64,000 nt of DNA from Erysipelothrix sp. GTDB lineage: Bacteria; Bacillota_I; Bacilli_A; Erysipelotrichales; Erysipelotrichaceae. The translations under genes and the position numbers were made by a program. Within the stretch, counting starts at the first letter, position 1; each line of letters begins with the position of its first letter. Where the stretch lies: positions 16,509 through 80,508 of the forward strand of contig DUUI01000053.1 of the NCBI GenBank assembly GCA_012841625.1, given 5' to 3'. Shown piece after piece: positions 44,977 through 54,618 of this stretch. The notes under the pieces were generated by a model. It did no database searches. It saw nothing but the letters and a program-made list of their open reading frames with translations, and was not told the origin of the DNA.

Positions 44977-45807
44977 ATGAGCCAGAAAAGATCAAGAGTA
45001 CAGAAACATGCTGATTTAAGAGATTCTATTATGCGTGATAATGAAGAAAAGATTGAAACAAAAGAACTTTCTTCTTTTGCATCAAAACTGCATCAAATCG
45101 ATGATAATCATTTTGAAAGTATGAGCGTTGCTTCTTCAGTTGAAAGTCATTCGCCTTTACATTTAAGAGATTCATTTTATGAGTCAGAGGATGTTAATAC
45201 TGAAAAGATAGATTCATTAATCGAACAATCAAGTGTCGAATTAATTGAGGATACTGATTCATTTAGAGGTAATTATCTTCAAGAATTTATTGATGAAGCA
45301 AAACAATATAATGTCGAAAAAGGATTTAGAGTTGACCATGATACACGCTCTAATTTATTGCGCGAATTAAGAGCCCAGCATATTGTAAGCGAAGAAGAAA
45401 TTGAACAATTTGAAGAAGAAATTGAACAACTTGAAAATGATGATGAACACGAATATTTAGAAACTTTATCGGATGATGATTTATTTCAAGAACCAGAAAT
45501 AGTTGATGAACCTGAATTTACTGATCCACTTGAAGACTCTATTATGATGAAAGTTGCAGAATATTCAGAAGAAGAACTTGATGATAATGATTACTTTGAA
45601 ACAACAGGAAATACTGGATTGTTAGAAGCAACGACTCGATTACAAGTTCAAATCGAAGAACAAGATCAATATGTCAAAGATATGGGGTCCAAATTAGATA
45701 AGACAAATAAAGCTATGAATGTATTATTAACAATGTTAATTATTTTTATTATTGCCATTATAATAGTTGTAGGCTATTTATTATTGAGTTTGTATGAGAT
45801 AATCTAA
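44977..45807 (+). CDS. Acidic tail-anchored membrane protein, unknown function
   Basis: A 276-residue protein I do not recognise. It starts basic (SQKRSRVQKHADLRDSIM), continues as a long, very acidic, low-complexity region rich in Glu, Asp and Ser (about residues 60-215, with EEEIEQFEEEIEQLEND likely coiled coil). It ends in one membrane helix (LLTMLIIFIIAIIIVVGYLLL) just before the C-terminus. That topology puts the bulk in the cytoplasm. It has a GAGGTGA site and its stop overlaps the cmk start by 1 base. A link to envelope or division is only a guess. Confidence 0.8.
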   Translation: MSQKRSRVQKHADLRDSIMRDNEEKIETKELSSFASKLHQIDDNHFESMSVASSVESHSPLHLRDSFYESEDVNTEKIDSLIEQSSVELIEDTDSFRGNYLQEFIDEAKQYNVEKGFRVDHDTRSNLLRELRAQHIVSEEEIEQFEEEIEQLENDDEHEYLETLSDDDLFQEPEIVDEPEFTDPLEDSIMMKVAEYSEEELDDNDYFETTGNTGLLEATTRLQVQIEEQDQYVKDMGSKLDKTNKAMNVLLTMLIIFIIAIIIVVGYLLLSLYEII

Positions 45808-46484
45808 TGAAGTATAATGTTGCAATTGATGGTCCAAGTGGTGCCGGCAAATCAGTTATTGCATTAAAAATAGCCCAAAGATTCAATTTAACTCATATTG
45901 ATTCTGGAGCTATGTATCGAGTAATAGCATTAAAGGCTGTATTAAATAATATTGCCTTTAATGATGAAGATAAGCTAGTTGATTTGATTCATAATACTAA
46001 AATTCGTTTCTCGAGAGATAAACGAGTTTTTATGGACGAAGATGATGTAACATTAAAGATTCGTCAAGAACAAATATCTTTAGGTGCTTCAGATATCTCA
46101 AAGTTAAAGGAAGTCAGAAGGCTACTAGTCTTGGCCCAACAAGAAATGGCACAAGCTAAAAACTGCATCATGGAAGGTCGAGATATTGGGACAGTTGTCT
46201 TACCGGATGCTGAAGTAAAAATATTTTTAACAGCAAGTGTTGATGTTCGTAGTAAACGTCGATACTTTGATTTATTGGCCAAAGGGCTGAATGCTGATTT
46301 AGAACAAATAAAGAAAGATTTAATTCTTAGAGATCATCAAGACTCAACTAGAATTGAATCACCTCTAAAAAAAGCACATGATGCAATTGAGTTAGATACA
46401 AGTCATTTATCAATTGAAGAAGTTATAGAGGCTATTAGCCTGATAATTAATGAAAAAGTAAGAAAGGATGAGTGCCATGATTGA
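45807..46484 (+). CDS. cmk: Cytidylate kinase
   Basis: It phosphorylates CMP and dCMP. The 225-residue protein has the P loop DGPSGAGKSVIA, the NMP-binding IDSGAMYRVIALKA, the EGRDIGTVVLPDAEVKIFLTAS segment and the lid RRYFDL with RDHQDSTR. The start overlaps the preceding stop. cmk followed by der is a common pair in Firmicutes. Confidence 0.97.
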   Translation: MKYNVAIDGPSGAGKSVIALKIAQRFNLTHIDSGAMYRVIALKAVLNNIAFNDEDKLVDLIHNTKIRFSRDKRVFMDEDDVTLKIRQEQISLGASDISKLKEVRRLLVLAQQEMAQAKNCIMEGRDIGTVVLPDAEVKIFLTASVDVRSKRRYFDLLAKGLNADLEQIKKDLILRDHQDSTRIESPLKKAHDAIELDTSHLSIEEVIEAISLIINEKVRKDECHD

Positions 46485-47793
46485 TGGAATTATAGCAATA
46501 GTAGGTCGACCAAATGTTGGTAAATCGTCTCTTTTTAATCGAATTATTGGTGATCGAGTCTCTATTGTTGAAGATACACCTGGAGTCACAAGAGATCGAG
46601 TTTATGGTAAAACAGAATGGTTAACGAAGAATTTTAGATTTATAGATACAGGTGGAATTCAAATTGAAGACCAACCATTTCAACAAGAAATAAAGATGCA
46701 AGTAGACCTTGCTATTCAAGAGGCTGATTGTATTATTTTTGTTGTTGATGGGCGAGAAGGGATTACAAGTGATGATGAATACATCGCTAGAATGCTTCAA
46801 AAAGGAAATAAACCAGTTATTTTAGCAGTTAATAAGATTGATGATCAATCACTTTTATATCACACCTATGACTTCTATGGACTCGGAGTAGGGGACCCAA
46901 TCGCTACATCGAGTGCTCATGGAATTGGAATTGGTGATGTTCTTGATAAAGTCGTGTCTATGATGGATCAGTTTGAGAAGAAAGAAAACTATGAAGGCAT
47001 GATTAAATTTGCCATTATCGGTCAGCCTAATGTAGGTAAATCTTCCTTAATAAATGCTATTTTAAATGAAGAAAGAACGATTGTTTCAGATATTGAAGGA
47101 ACAACTCGAGATGCTATTGATACACCATTTATCTATGAAAACCGAGATTATGTCGCCATCGATACAGCTGGTATTAGACGACGTGGTAAAATATATGAAA
47201 ATGTTGAGAAATACGCTGTTTTAAGAGCTTTAACTGCAATTGAAAGAGCTGATGTTATCTTATTTGTGATTGATGGAGAGCGTGGTATCCGCGAACAAGA
47301 TAAACATGTTGCTGGCTATGCGCACAACGAAGGCAAACCTATTATTATTGTCTTTAACAAGTGGGATACGGTTGAAAAAGATGAATCAACGATGAATCAA
47401 ATGATTGAACGAGTTCGTAGTGAGTTTCTCTATTTATCTTACGCACCAATTGTGTTTGTTTCTGCTAAAACGAAACAACGAATTCATACCATTATTCCAA
47501 TGATTGAAAAGGTCTATATAAATTCTCAAACACGGATACCGACATCTGTTGTTAATGAAGTAATTATGGATGCTCAGCGTTTTACTCCACCGCCAACTCA
47601 TAAAGGCCAGAGATTACGAATTTATTATGTGTCGCAAGTTTCGATTGCTCCACCGACATTTGTTTTCTTTGTAAATGATCCTGAATTATGTCACTTTTCA
47701 TATAAAAGATTCTTAGAAAATAGATTACGTGAAGCTTTCGAATTTGAAGGAACGCCAATTCATTTAAACTTCAGAAAAAGAAATTTAACATAA
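46477..47793 (+). CDS. der: GTPase Der (EngA)
   Basis: A 438-residue ribosome-assembly GTPase with two G domains. The first has GRPNVGKSSLFN, DTPGVTRDR, DTGG and NKID; the second has GQPNVGKSSLIN, GTTRDAIDT, DTAGIRR and NKWD. A KH-like C-terminal domain follows (PPTHKGQRLRIYYVSQ). ATG at 46477 is chosen because AAAGG is 9 bases upstream; the ATG at 46468 abuts that site. It overlaps cmk by 8 bases. Confidence 0.97.
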   Translation: MIDGIIAIVGRPNVGKSSLFNRIIGDRVSIVEDTPGVTRDRVYGKTEWLTKNFRFIDTGGIQIEDQPFQQEIKMQVDLAIQEADCIIFVVDGREGITSDDEYIARMLQKGNKPVILAVNKIDDQSLLYHTYDFYGLGVGDPIATSSAHGIGIGDVLDKVVSMMDQFEKKENYEGMIKFAIIGQPNVGKSSLINAILNEERTIVSDIEGTTRDAIDTPFIYENRDYVAIDTAGIRRRGKIYENVEKYAVLRALTAIERADVILFVIDGERGIREQDKHVAGYAHNEGKPIIIVFNKWDTVEKDESTMNQMIERVRSEFLYLSYAPIVFVSAKTKQRIHTIIPMIEKVYINSQTRIPTSVVNEVIMDAQRFTPPPTHKGQRLRIYYVSQVSIAPPTFVFFVNDPELCHFSYKRFLENRLREAFEFEGTPIHLNFRKRNLT

Positions 47794-47815
47794 GTGCTTT
47801 AAAAAGTGCATTTTA

Positions 47816-47844
47816 TTGCTATTATCAATCATTTTTGATATTAT
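47816..47844 (+). promoter_or_regulatory. Promoter of the HU gene
   Basis: TTGCTA (47816-47821) and TATTAT (47839-47844) with 17 bp between them, 24 bases ahead of the HU start. Confidence 0.65.
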
Positions 47845-47868
47845 TAATGCATGAACGGAGGATATCAA

Positions 47869-48162
47869 ATGAGTTCAACATTTAATAAAAAAGCTCTTGC
47901 TGATTCATTAGCAATTCGCCTAGACATTACTAAAAAAGATGCAACTGAGATTATTGAGGTCTTATTAGAAGAAATCAAAGACGAATTAAAAAAAGGTTCT
48001 AAAGTTGACGTCGCAGGATTTGGTCGTTTCGAAGTAAAAGATCGTCCAGAGCGTGATGGATTTAACCCACAAACCAAAGAAAAAATTCGTATACCAGCTT
48101 CTAAAGCATTAACATTTAGAGTATCAAAAGCTCTTAAGAACGAAATTAACAACAAGAGATAA
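47869..48162 (+). CDS. hup: DNA-binding protein HU
   Basis: A 97-residue nucleoid protein of the HU/IHF family. The start at 47869 follows GGAGGA; an earlier ATG at 47851 comes before that site. Features are STFNKKALADSLAIRLDITKKDATEII, the GFGRFEVKDRPERDGFNPQTKEKIRIPASK DNA-binding arm and FRVSKALKNEIN. It is somewhat divergent from B. subtilis Hbs. Its stop codon lies in a terminator stem. Confidence 0.95.
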   Translation: MSSTFNKKALADSLAIRLDITKKDATEIIEVLLEEIKDELKKGSKVDVAGFGRFEVKDRPERDGFNPQTKEKIRIPASKALTFRVSKALKNEINNKR

Positions 48163-48188
48163 GGGGCGCAGCTTCTTATCTTTATTTT
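48157..48188 (+). terminator. Terminator at the end of the HU gene
   Basis: AGATAAG (48157-48163) pairs with CTTATCT (48175-48181), followed by TTATTTT. It may be leaky, because the next gene has no obvious promoter. Confidence 0.6.
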
Positions 48189-48202
48189 AAGGAGGAATGC
48201 CT

Positions 48203-48934
48203 ATGATGTTATTATATTACGGCTATGGAGGCTTAGATACTGTTCAACTAATCTTAATTGGTGCAGCCTTGCTTTTAGCCGTGTTTTCACAATCGAAAGT
48301 TCGTGGGACTTATGAAAAATACAAACAAATCCCAGCCAACACAAACCTTACGGGAGCCCAAATTGCTCAAACTATTTTGGATCATCATAATATTCATGAT
48401 GTTCAAGTAGTGCCAGGGCAGGGGGCTGAACTTTCAGATTTTTATGACCCTAAGAAAAAAATAGTGAGCTTATCGAGTAATATTTATAATACTAACTCAA
48501 TCGCCGCAATGGCGGTCGCAGCTCATGAAGTAGGTCATGCTATTCAACATGCTACTGATTATAAGTTTATTGCAATAAGAAATAGATTATTACCAATGAC
48601 AATTGTTGCTAGTAACTTTTCAATGCTTATTGTAATGCTTTCATTAATTTTTTATTCGTCAAGTATTGGTCAAACTATGTTCTGGGTAGGGATTGCCATG
48701 TATGGTATAGTTGGATTATTCCAATTAGTGACGTTACCTGTTGAGTTTGATGCATCCAAGCGAGCAATTAATAATCTTCAAACACTCAATCTGGTTGCTG
48801 ATGAAGATATTGCTGGCTCCAAACAAATGTTAAATGCTGCTGCCTTTACATATGTAGCTGCATTTCTATCTACCATCCTAACGATTCTAAGACTTGTTCT
48901 AATGGTCGTAGGAGGCAATAGAAGAAGAAACTAA
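48203..48934 (+). CDS. Membrane zinc metallopeptidase (YugP family)
   Basis: A 243-residue membrane protein with a zinc motif AAHEVGHAIQHA near residue 112 and GLYDPKK-type upstream segment (SDFYDPKKKIVSLSSNIY). Hydrophobic segments lie at the N-terminus (TVQLILIGAALLLAVF), around residues 135-185 and at the C-terminus. The LPVEFDASKRAI motif is characteristic of the YugP family (neutral zinc metallopeptidase). ATG at 48203 is 7 bases after GGAGG; the ATG at 48197 is too close to it. Substrate unknown. Confidence 0.88.
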   Translation: MMLLYYGYGGLDTVQLILIGAALLLAVFSQSKVRGTYEKYKQIPANTNLTGAQIAQTILDHHNIHDVQVVPGQGAELSDFYDPKKKIVSLSSNIYNTNSIAAMAVAAHEVGHAIQHATDYKFIAIRNRLLPMTIVASNFSMLIVMLSLIFYSSSIGQTMFWVGIAMYGIVGLFQLVTLPVEFDASKRAINNLQTLNLVADEDIAGSKQMLNAAAFTYVAAFLSTILTILRLVLMVVGGNRRRN

Positions 48935-48959
48935 GGTTCAGTCTACTGAACCTTTTTTT
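48933..48959 (+). terminator. Terminator after the metallopeptidase
   Basis: AAGGTTCAGT (48933-48942) pairs with ACTGAACCTT (48945-48954), then more Ts; it overlaps the stop codon. Confidence 0.85.
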
Positions 48960-49017
48960 ATAAGCAATTAGGAAATATCTCTCTTCTTTCTTATAACATG
49001 TTAGAAAGGGGGACATC

Positions 49018-49083
49018 ATGTTTCAGTCATTTAAATGGTATATTTTAGGACCATTTTTCTTATTCTTCCAATTGAAACAATAA
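49018..49083 (+). CDS. Candidate 21-residue hydrophobic peptide
   Basis: ATG preceded by AGAAAGGGGG at 7 bases, a strong ribosome site. The product begins MFQSFKWYILGPFFLFFQ and ends LKQ, a single short hydrophobic segment with Lys on both sides. It lies between a terminator (48959) and a symmetric hairpin (49169), so it could form its own unit; TATAAC at 48992-48997 is a possible -10. It ends in TAA, and the next small ORF starts one codon later in the same frame. No homologue is recognised. Confidence 0.45.
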   Translation: MFQSFKWYILGPFFLFFQLKQ

Positions 49084-49086
49084 GTT

Positions 49087-49164
49087 ATGGCATATGTACC
49101 AGTAGTTTTAGGCCTAATGGCGTGGTCAATGTATTTGTATGTGCGCAAATTGGGGCTAAGATAA
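49087..49164 (+). CDS. Candidate 25-residue hydrophobic peptide
   Basis: In frame with the preceding 21-residue ORF, separated only by TAA GTT. The product begins MAYVPVVLGLMAWSMYLYV and ends RKLGLR, a typical single membrane helix with a positive inside end. It has no ribosome site of its own, so translation would depend on the upstream ORF. Alternatively the two are one 46-48 residue gene broken by a stop. Not recognised. Confidence 0.4.
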   Translation: MAYVPVVLGLMAWSMYLYVRKLGLR

Positions 49165-49168
49165 TCAA

Positions 49169-49196
49169 AAAGGATATCTAATAATAGATATCCTTT
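49169..49196. terminator. Bidirectional hairpin between the tiny ORFs and the PfpI gene
   Basis: A perfect 11-bp stem AAAGGATATCT / AGATATCCTTT with a 6-base loop. The minus strand has the better T run (CCTTTTTGATT), so it mainly ends the long minus-strand operon. Confidence 0.8.
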
Positions 49197-49224
49197 ACTT
49201 CGCATAATGTATATTATGTAAGTT

Positions 49225-49758
49225 TTATAGTTCTTTTTTAACCTTCATAAAGGCTTTTTCAAGTAATGGCCCATACTCAGGTAAGTTAACTGGACGTTGA
49301 GCTGAGATGATATGACCATCTTCAATGGCTCCAATATCATGCCAAATTGCTCCAGCATTTGTTAGATCATCCTTAATACCTGGTGTACTTGTTACATTAA
49401 CACCCTTAAGGATATCAGCCGATGCTAGAACCCATCCTGCATGACAGATTTGTCCTATTGGAAGCTTAGCATGATCAAAGTACTTAACCATGGCTATCAC
49501 ACTTCCAAAGCGTCTCAGTAAGTCTGGTGACCATCCACCAGGAACAAGTATGCCATGGTAATCGGATGGTTTAATTTCATCAAAGCTGTAATCACTTACA
49601 GCTGGAACACCATATTTACCAATATACTTTTTATTTTTCTCTGGTCCAACTAGATCCACTTGAACGCCTAATTCACGTAAGCGATACACAGGATACCATA
49701 GTTCTAAGTCTTCAAAATCATCTGAGACTAGCTGTATTACTTTTAATCCTTCTAACAT
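49225..49758 (-). CDS. DJ-1/PfpI family protein
   Basis: A 177-residue cytoplasmic protein of the class I glutamine amidotransferase-like fold. The nucleophile elbow has the reactive Cys in GQICHAGWVLAS (about residue 104), and HGILVPGGWSPDLLRR contains the usual acidic-side helix. EDGHIISAQRPVNLPEYGPLLE is the family's C-terminal signature. Members act as proteases, chaperones or deglycases; which applies here is unclear. AAGGAG site. It is the last gene of the minus-strand operon, 23 bases after deoB. Confidence 0.88.
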   Translation of the reverse strand: MLEGLKVIQLVSDDFEDLELWYPVYRLRELGVQVDLVGPEKNKKYIGKYGVPAVSDYSFDEIKPSDYHGILVPGGWSPDLLRRFGSVIAMVKYFDHAKLPIGQICHAGWVLASADILKGVNVTSTPGIKDDLTNAGAIWHDIGAIEDGHIISAQRPVNLPEYGPLLEKAFMKVKKEL

Positions 49759-49781
49759 AATTTTCTCCTTTTCTTTTGTGA

Positions 49782-50969
49782 TTATTTCACAAGTAAATCA
49801 AGAAATGATTCACCTGCAGTTGTTTTTCTTACATTAAAGTTGTCGCAAATTGTTTGCCCTAAATCAGCAAATGTTTTACGAGTCCCTAAGTCTATACTAC
49901 CAGAAAGTCGTGGCGAATACAGTAATAATGGTACATACTCGCGTGTATGGTCAGTGCCTGTGAATGTAGGATCATTACCATGATCAGCTGTAATGATTAA
50001 TAAATCATTCTCAGTCACTTTTTCAAGTAATTCACCCAATTGAGAATCAAATGCCTCAATCCCATCACCATATCCTTGAGGATCACGTCGATGTCCCCAA
50101 AGTGCATCAAAATCGACTAGATTAGTAAACATTAATCCTGTAAAGTCACGATCCATTAATTGAATCGTTTGGTTCATGCCATCCTCATTGCTGACTGTTC
50201 GATTTGAATCCGTAATTCCTTCGCCATCAAAGATATCGATAATCTTTCCAACCGAAATGACATCAAAGCCCCCTTCTTTTAGATGATCAAGCGCTGTTTT
50301 ACCAAAAGGTTTTAGGGCATAATCATGACGATTCGCTGTTCTTGTGAAATTATTAGCATTATCGCCAATAAATGGACGAGCAATAATACGCCCTACTCTC
50401 CATTCAGGTTTCATCGTTATCTCACGCGCAATCTTTGACACTGTGTACAATTCATCTAAACCAAAGGTTTCTTCATGAGCCGCAATTTGTAAAACAGAGT
50501 CAGCTGATGTATACACAATCATCTCCCCTGTTTCCATATGTCTTTCGCCTAACTCTTTGATAATTTCTGTTCCAGAAGCAGAATAATTACCAATTATTTT
50601 ATGGCCTGTTCTTTTTGTCAACTCATCTAATAATTCTTGAGGAAAACCAGTCTCTGTAAATGTTAAAAAACGCTCATCTAAATATAATCCCATTAATTCC
50701 CAATGACCAGTCATAGTATCTTTAGAAGCACTTGCTTCTTCCATCTTGCCATAGGCGAACTGATCATTTTGTTGAGCTTCTACCCCTTGTACATCATGTA
50801 TATTGCCAAGACCCATGCGTTCTAAATTTGGTACATTTAAACCTTTCATAAAGCGAGCAATATTGCCTAATGTATCAGAGCCCACATCCCCAAACTCTAC
50901 GGCATCGGGAGCCTCCCCTATTCCGACTGAGTCCATGACTACAGTAATAATTCGTTTAAATTCATTCAT
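49782..50969 (-). CDS. deoB: Phosphopentomutase
   Basis: It interconverts (deoxy)ribose-1-phosphate and -5-phosphate, feeding DeoC in nucleoside breakdown. The 395-residue alkaline-phosphatase-fold enzyme has [28 protein letters not shown] with the nucleophile Thr, [33 protein letters not shown] and [24 protein letters not shown], which are metal-binding. Its start overlaps xerD by 8 bases. Confidence 0.97.
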   Translation of the reverse strand: MNEFKRIITVVMDSVGIGEAPDAVEFGDVGSDTLGNIARFMKGLNVPNLERMGLGNIHDVQGVEAQQNDQFAYGKMEEASASKDTMTGHWELMGLYLDERFLTFTETGFPQELLDELTKRTGHKIIGNYSASGTEIIKELGERHMETGEMIVYTSADSVLQIAAHEETFGLDELYTVSKIAREITMKPEWRVGRIIARPFIGDNANNFTRTANRHDYALKPFGKTALDHLKEGGFDVISVGKIIDIFDGEGITDSNRTVSNEDGMNQTIQLMDRDFTGLMFTNLVDFDALWGHRRDPQGYGDGIEAFDSQLGELLEKVTENDLLIITADHGNDPTFTGTDHTREYVPLLLYSPRLSGSIDLGTRKTFADLGQTICDNFNVRKTTAGESFLDLLVK

Positions 50970-51858
50970 TGTCTTCTAGATCCTCCTTTAGATGTTGTCC
51001 AGGATGATACTGATCATACATCTTCTTTTTAAAACGACTTTCTAAATGAGTGTATATTTGGGTTGTAGAGATTGCGGAATGTCCCAACAATTCCTGAACA
51101 ACCCGCAAATCAGCATCATTATTAATCATTGCGCTAGCGAAACTATGACGCAATATATGAGGCGATACATCCTTACTTAAACCAACTTGTTTTTGTCGTT
51201 TCTTAAGTCTATTATAAACGGATTGGCGCGTTAATGGCAGTGATTTACTATTAATAAATAGATAAGGGCTCATCTTAAGATTATACTTATTTCGAGCATT
51301 TAGTTCATAATTATTTAATATCTCAATTCCTTTTTGATGAATTGGAACAATCCTCTCTTTATTACCTTTACCTAGTATTTTAAAGAAGCCTTCTTGTTTA
51401 AAATACCTGTTAGAAACTAGATTAATAAGTTCACTTACTCTTAAACCACAACTAAATAATACTTCAATTATGGCTCTGTCTAAGTAGTCTTCAGGTTCAT
51501 TTAATTCAAATGAGCACAGCTGTTTAACATCACTAACTGTTAAGTATTTAGGTAATAATTTATCTTTATTACTAACTTTGAGTAAATGAGTAGGATCATA
51601 ATCAATCGCATCAATCATTAAACAGTATTGGTAAAAACTTCTTAAGGCACTCATTTTCCGGGCCAATGTTGATGAAGAATTCTCTTTTGATAAATAATGA
51701 AAATAATCCAATAATTCTTGATCAGTCACTTTTAGGACATCTTTTTCAATAAACTTTTCAAATAAATCTAAATCACTCAAGTATGAATCAAGGGTCGCTT
51801 TAGAAACCTGCAAGACAAATTGTAAATGATTCGCATATTGTTTCTTAATCATTCTCAT
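50962..51858 (-). CDS. xerD: Tyrosine recombinase XerD-like
   Basis: A site-specific recombinase for chromosome dimer resolution. The ~298-residue protein has an N-terminal SAM-like core-binding domain ([16 protein letters not shown]). The catalytic domain has all active residues: Arg in [12 protein letters not shown], Lys in [21 protein letters not shown], the His in [15 protein letters not shown] and the Tyr nucleophile there. The start is uncertain: ATGs at 51858 and 51852 overlap the dinB end. The position between dinB/recN and deoB resembles the ripX (xerD)-deoB(drm) order of B. subtilis. Confidence 0.92.
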   Translation of the reverse strand: MRMIKKQYANHLQFVLQVSKATLDSYLSDLDLFEKFIEKDVLKVTDQELLDYFHYLSKENSSSTLARKMSALRSFYQYCLMIDAIDYDPTHLLKVSNKDKLLPKYLTVSDVKQLCSFELNEPEDYLDRAIIEVLFSCGLRVSELINLVSNRYFKQEGFFKILGKGNKERIVPIHQKGIEILNNYELNARNKYNLKMSPYLFINSKSLPLTRQSVYNRLKKRQKQVGLSKDVSPHILRHSFASAMINNDADLRVVQELLGHSAISTTQIYTHLESRFKKKMYDQYHPGQHLKEDLEDNE

Positions 51859-53005
51859 CACTAGCTTTCTTAACGACATCTGTATCAAAAAGTGAATTTA
51901 TCTTTGTGATAATATCGCTCACACTATGATCTACATTGTTATAATTAAATAAATTAAATATTTCATCTTCTTCGACATAAGGAATTAGATTATTTAAACC
52001 TGTCGATACAAATGTCACCATTTCATCTAAATCATATCCATCAAACAGGGTCAATGCACCTTCATAAATATCATTTAAATGATATAAACCTGACTCATAC
52101 CGTTTGGAGGTTGAGGTTGACTTTTCTTGATTAAAACCAACTGACACAGTTAATGTTTGGCCCATTAATTCATGCTTTTTACATTTGTTATGAATATCTT
52201 GGCATTGTTCATACAAAACAGAAATCAATTCTTCATAGTCAGTTACACCAGAAAATAATGAGTTAGAAGCTGAAATAGATTTAACCTCAGTATCAGTTTC
52301 TAAAATTGATGAATCATTTCCATTGGCTCTTTCTTTAAGCGTATGGGTTTGATTATGTAAAATTGGTTCTAGCTTATGAGTATCACAACACGCTAAATCG
52401 CCAATTGTATAAATACCTATATCTTTTAGCTTGGCTTGTGTAACCTTGCCGATTCCATAAAACGATTCAATAGGTAAAGGCCATAGTTTTTGTTTAACTT
52501 CACGTTTTCTTAAGACAGAAATACCCATTGGCTTCTTAAAATCAGATGCCATCTTGGCTAAGAATCGATTAGGAGCAACACCAATAGAACATGATAATTG
52601 ATGAATTTCTTTTAAGTCATTTTGAATCTTTACAGCTAAATCAAGTGGTCTTTTAAATTGCTTAATTTGTTTGGTAACATCAACAAAACACTCATCAATT
52701 GATAAAACCTCAACAATAGGACTTATTGTTTTAATATATTCAATAAACTGATCGGATAAACGACGATATAAACTAAAGTCAGGATCCACAACAACAAGTT
52801 CTGGACACTTCTGTAAAGCGACTGCCAAAGGCATTGCTGATTTAACCCCAAAAGCTCGTGCTTCATAGGATGCAGTCGTGACAACAGCACCTCTTGAATT
52901 ACGACAAATCGCGACCGGTTTACCTTTTAAACTGGGATCTTCAATCTGAGCAGCTGTCGCATAAAAAGCATTTAAATCAATATGAAAAATAACTCTTGCG
53001 CTCAT
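51845..53005 (-). CDS. dinB: DNA polymerase IV (DinB)
   Basis: A 386-residue Y-family translesion polymerase. The catalytic palm shows HIDLNAFYATAAQIEDPSLKGKPVAI with the first metal Asp and LSIDECFVDVT with the second Asp-Glu pair. The HhH piece FYGIGKVTQAKLKDIGIYTIGDLA follows, then the little-finger domain. The C-terminal tail does not show a clear beta-clamp motif. The GGAG site is 8 bases before the ATG, and its ends overlap recN and xerD. Confidence 0.95.
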   Translation of the reverse strand: MSARVIFHIDLNAFYATAAQIEDPSLKGKPVAICRNSRGAVVTTASYEARAFGVKSAMPLAVALQKCPELVVVDPDFSLYRRLSDQFIEYIKTISPIVEVLSIDECFVDVTKQIKQFKRPLDLAVKIQNDLKEIHQLSCSIGVAPNRFLAKMASDFKKPMGISVLRKREVKQKLWPLPIESFYGIGKVTQAKLKDIGIYTIGDLACCDTHKLEPILHNQTHTLKERANGNDSSILETDTEVKSISASNSLFSGVTDYEELISVLYEQCQDIHNKCKKHELMGQTLTVSVGFNQEKSTSTSKRYESGLYHLNDIYEGALTLFDGYDLDEMVTFVSTGLNNLIPYVEEDEIFNLFNYNNVDHSVSDIITKINSLFDTDVVKKASDEND

Positions 53006-54618
53006 TTCGATAACTCCTGAGTTTGACTTAGTAAATCCTTTGCTGCCAACAAAGTATTTTCATTAATTTCAGAACCTAAAAGAATTGCTAGTTCATCTAG
53101 TCGTTCTTGTTTATTTAATTCTTTAAAGTAAACAGTACTTTCATCAGATTTAATCACTTTAAAATGGCGATCGCCAAAAGCCGCCACTAATGGTAAGTGA
53201 GTAACTGCTAATAAACGATGTTGTTTGGATAATGCGACCATTTTTTGGCCCATTAACTGGGCAACTTTGCCTGACACACCTGTATCTATTTCATCAAAAA
53301 TAATCAATTTTTGTGGTTGTTTCATATTGAATAGGATTTTTAAAATTAACATTAATCGTGATAATTCCCCACCACTAGCAACCTTTGATAAAACATCAGC
53401 TTTAATATTCTTATTCATAGACACTAAAAATTGAGCAGACTCAAGTCCCCTACTCGATTCATGATTAATAAATTCTACTTTAAAACTAATGTCTTTCATA
53501 TTTAAATCTTGGGCATGTAAAACAACAAAATTTTCAATGGATGTTGAGACAGTTTGTCTAATTTCTGATAAACTTTGAGCTTCTTTTGTAAAGTCTTCAT
53601 AGGCTTCACTTATTAATTTATCAAAGCGATTAATTGCTCTCTCTATATCACGACTGTCTTCAATTTTCTGTTTCGAAATTTCAATATACTCTAATATTTC
53701 ATTAATATCCATCTTCAAACGTCGTTTGACCTGATTAATTTCATACGACCGCTCATTCAACTTATTAAACAAATCTTCATCAAATTCACTCGAATGAACC
53801 ATTCGTGCGACTTCTTGATGGGCTTCATCAAGTTGAAAGTAAGCAGATCTAATTAAATCAGTGACATCGTTCTTTTGAGATGATTCAATGATAGAGTATA
53901 GTGAAGAATAATCAAGCTCATCAAGTGTATTAAGAATTTGATAAGTTTGAGTTAGTGATTGTTTATACTCAGTTAATTGTTTTAATTCATTTAGTATCGA
54001 TTCATCCTCATTTTGTGATAAATTTAGATTCTTTAAATAGTGTACTTCCTTTTCTAAGACCTCAAGTTCAAATGGAGATAATTGTGTTTTTATAAACTCT
54101 TCTTTATCTTTTAAAACGTTTTGGTACTTAAAATATAAGTCTCTAACAGTGCTGATTAGGCTCTTATCTTCAATTAACTGATCAATAAAGTCTAAATGAT
54201 ATTTTTCATTTAACAATGCTTGAGTATTAAATTGGCTATGGATATCAATACTATCTTCTAAAACTTCTTTAACAAAATTTAATGTTACAATTTGACGATT
54301 AATTCGATAAACAGATTTTCCATTATTATCAATTACACGTGAGAAGATAAATTCATCATCAACAAAGCCTGCTTCATTTAAAATACTTAATTCTTTTGAT
54401 TTTAAATCAAATTCAAAAATACCATCTATCTGGGTTTTATCAGAAAATGGACCGACTACCTCTTTATTTAATCGTTGTCCTAACAACAACGAAAGTGCTC
54501 CAATAAAGATTGATTTACCTGCACCTGTTTCCCCTGTAACCACCATAAAACCATCACTAAAGTCAAATTCCAGTGATTCTATTAAAATATAGTTACTAAT
54601 ATACAGATGCTTAAGCAT
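53002..54618 (-). CDS. recN: DNA repair protein RecN
   Basis: A 538-residue SMC-like ATPase for double-strand break repair. Walker A is TGETGAGKSIFIGAL. The middle ~270 residues are coiled coil with many Glu and Lys. The signature KVASGGELSRLMLILK and Walker B LIIFDEIDTGVSG are followed by LLAVTHLPLVAAFGD. In Bacillus recN also follows the xse-ispA-dxs genes. Its start overlaps the stop of the DXS-like gene by 1 base. Confidence 0.96.
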   Translation of the reverse strand: MLKHLYISNYILIESLEFDFSDGFMVVTGETGAGKSIFIGALSLLLGQRLNKEVVGPFSDKTQIDGIFEFDLKSKELSILNEAGFVDDEFIFSRVIDNNGKSVYRINRQIVTLNFVKEVLEDSIDIHSQFNTQALLNEKYHLDFIDQLIEDKSLISTVRDLYFKYQNVLKDKEEFIKTQLSPFELEVLEKEVHYLKNLNLSQNEDESILNELKQLTEYKQSLTQTYQILNTLDELDYSSLYSIIESSQKNDVTDLIRSAYFQLDEAHQEVARMVHSSEFDEDLFNKLNERSYEINQVKRRLKMDINEILEYIEISKQKIEDSRDIERAINRFDKLISEAYEDFTKEAQSLSEIRQTVSTSIENFVVLHAQDLNMKDISFKVEFINHESSRGLESAQFLVSMNKNIKADVLSKVASGGELSRLMLILKILFNMKQPQKLIIFDEIDTGVSGKVAQLMGQKMVALSKQHRLLAVTHLPLVAAFGDRHFKVIKSDESTVYFKELNKQERLDELAILLGSEINENTLLAAKDLLSQTQELSK

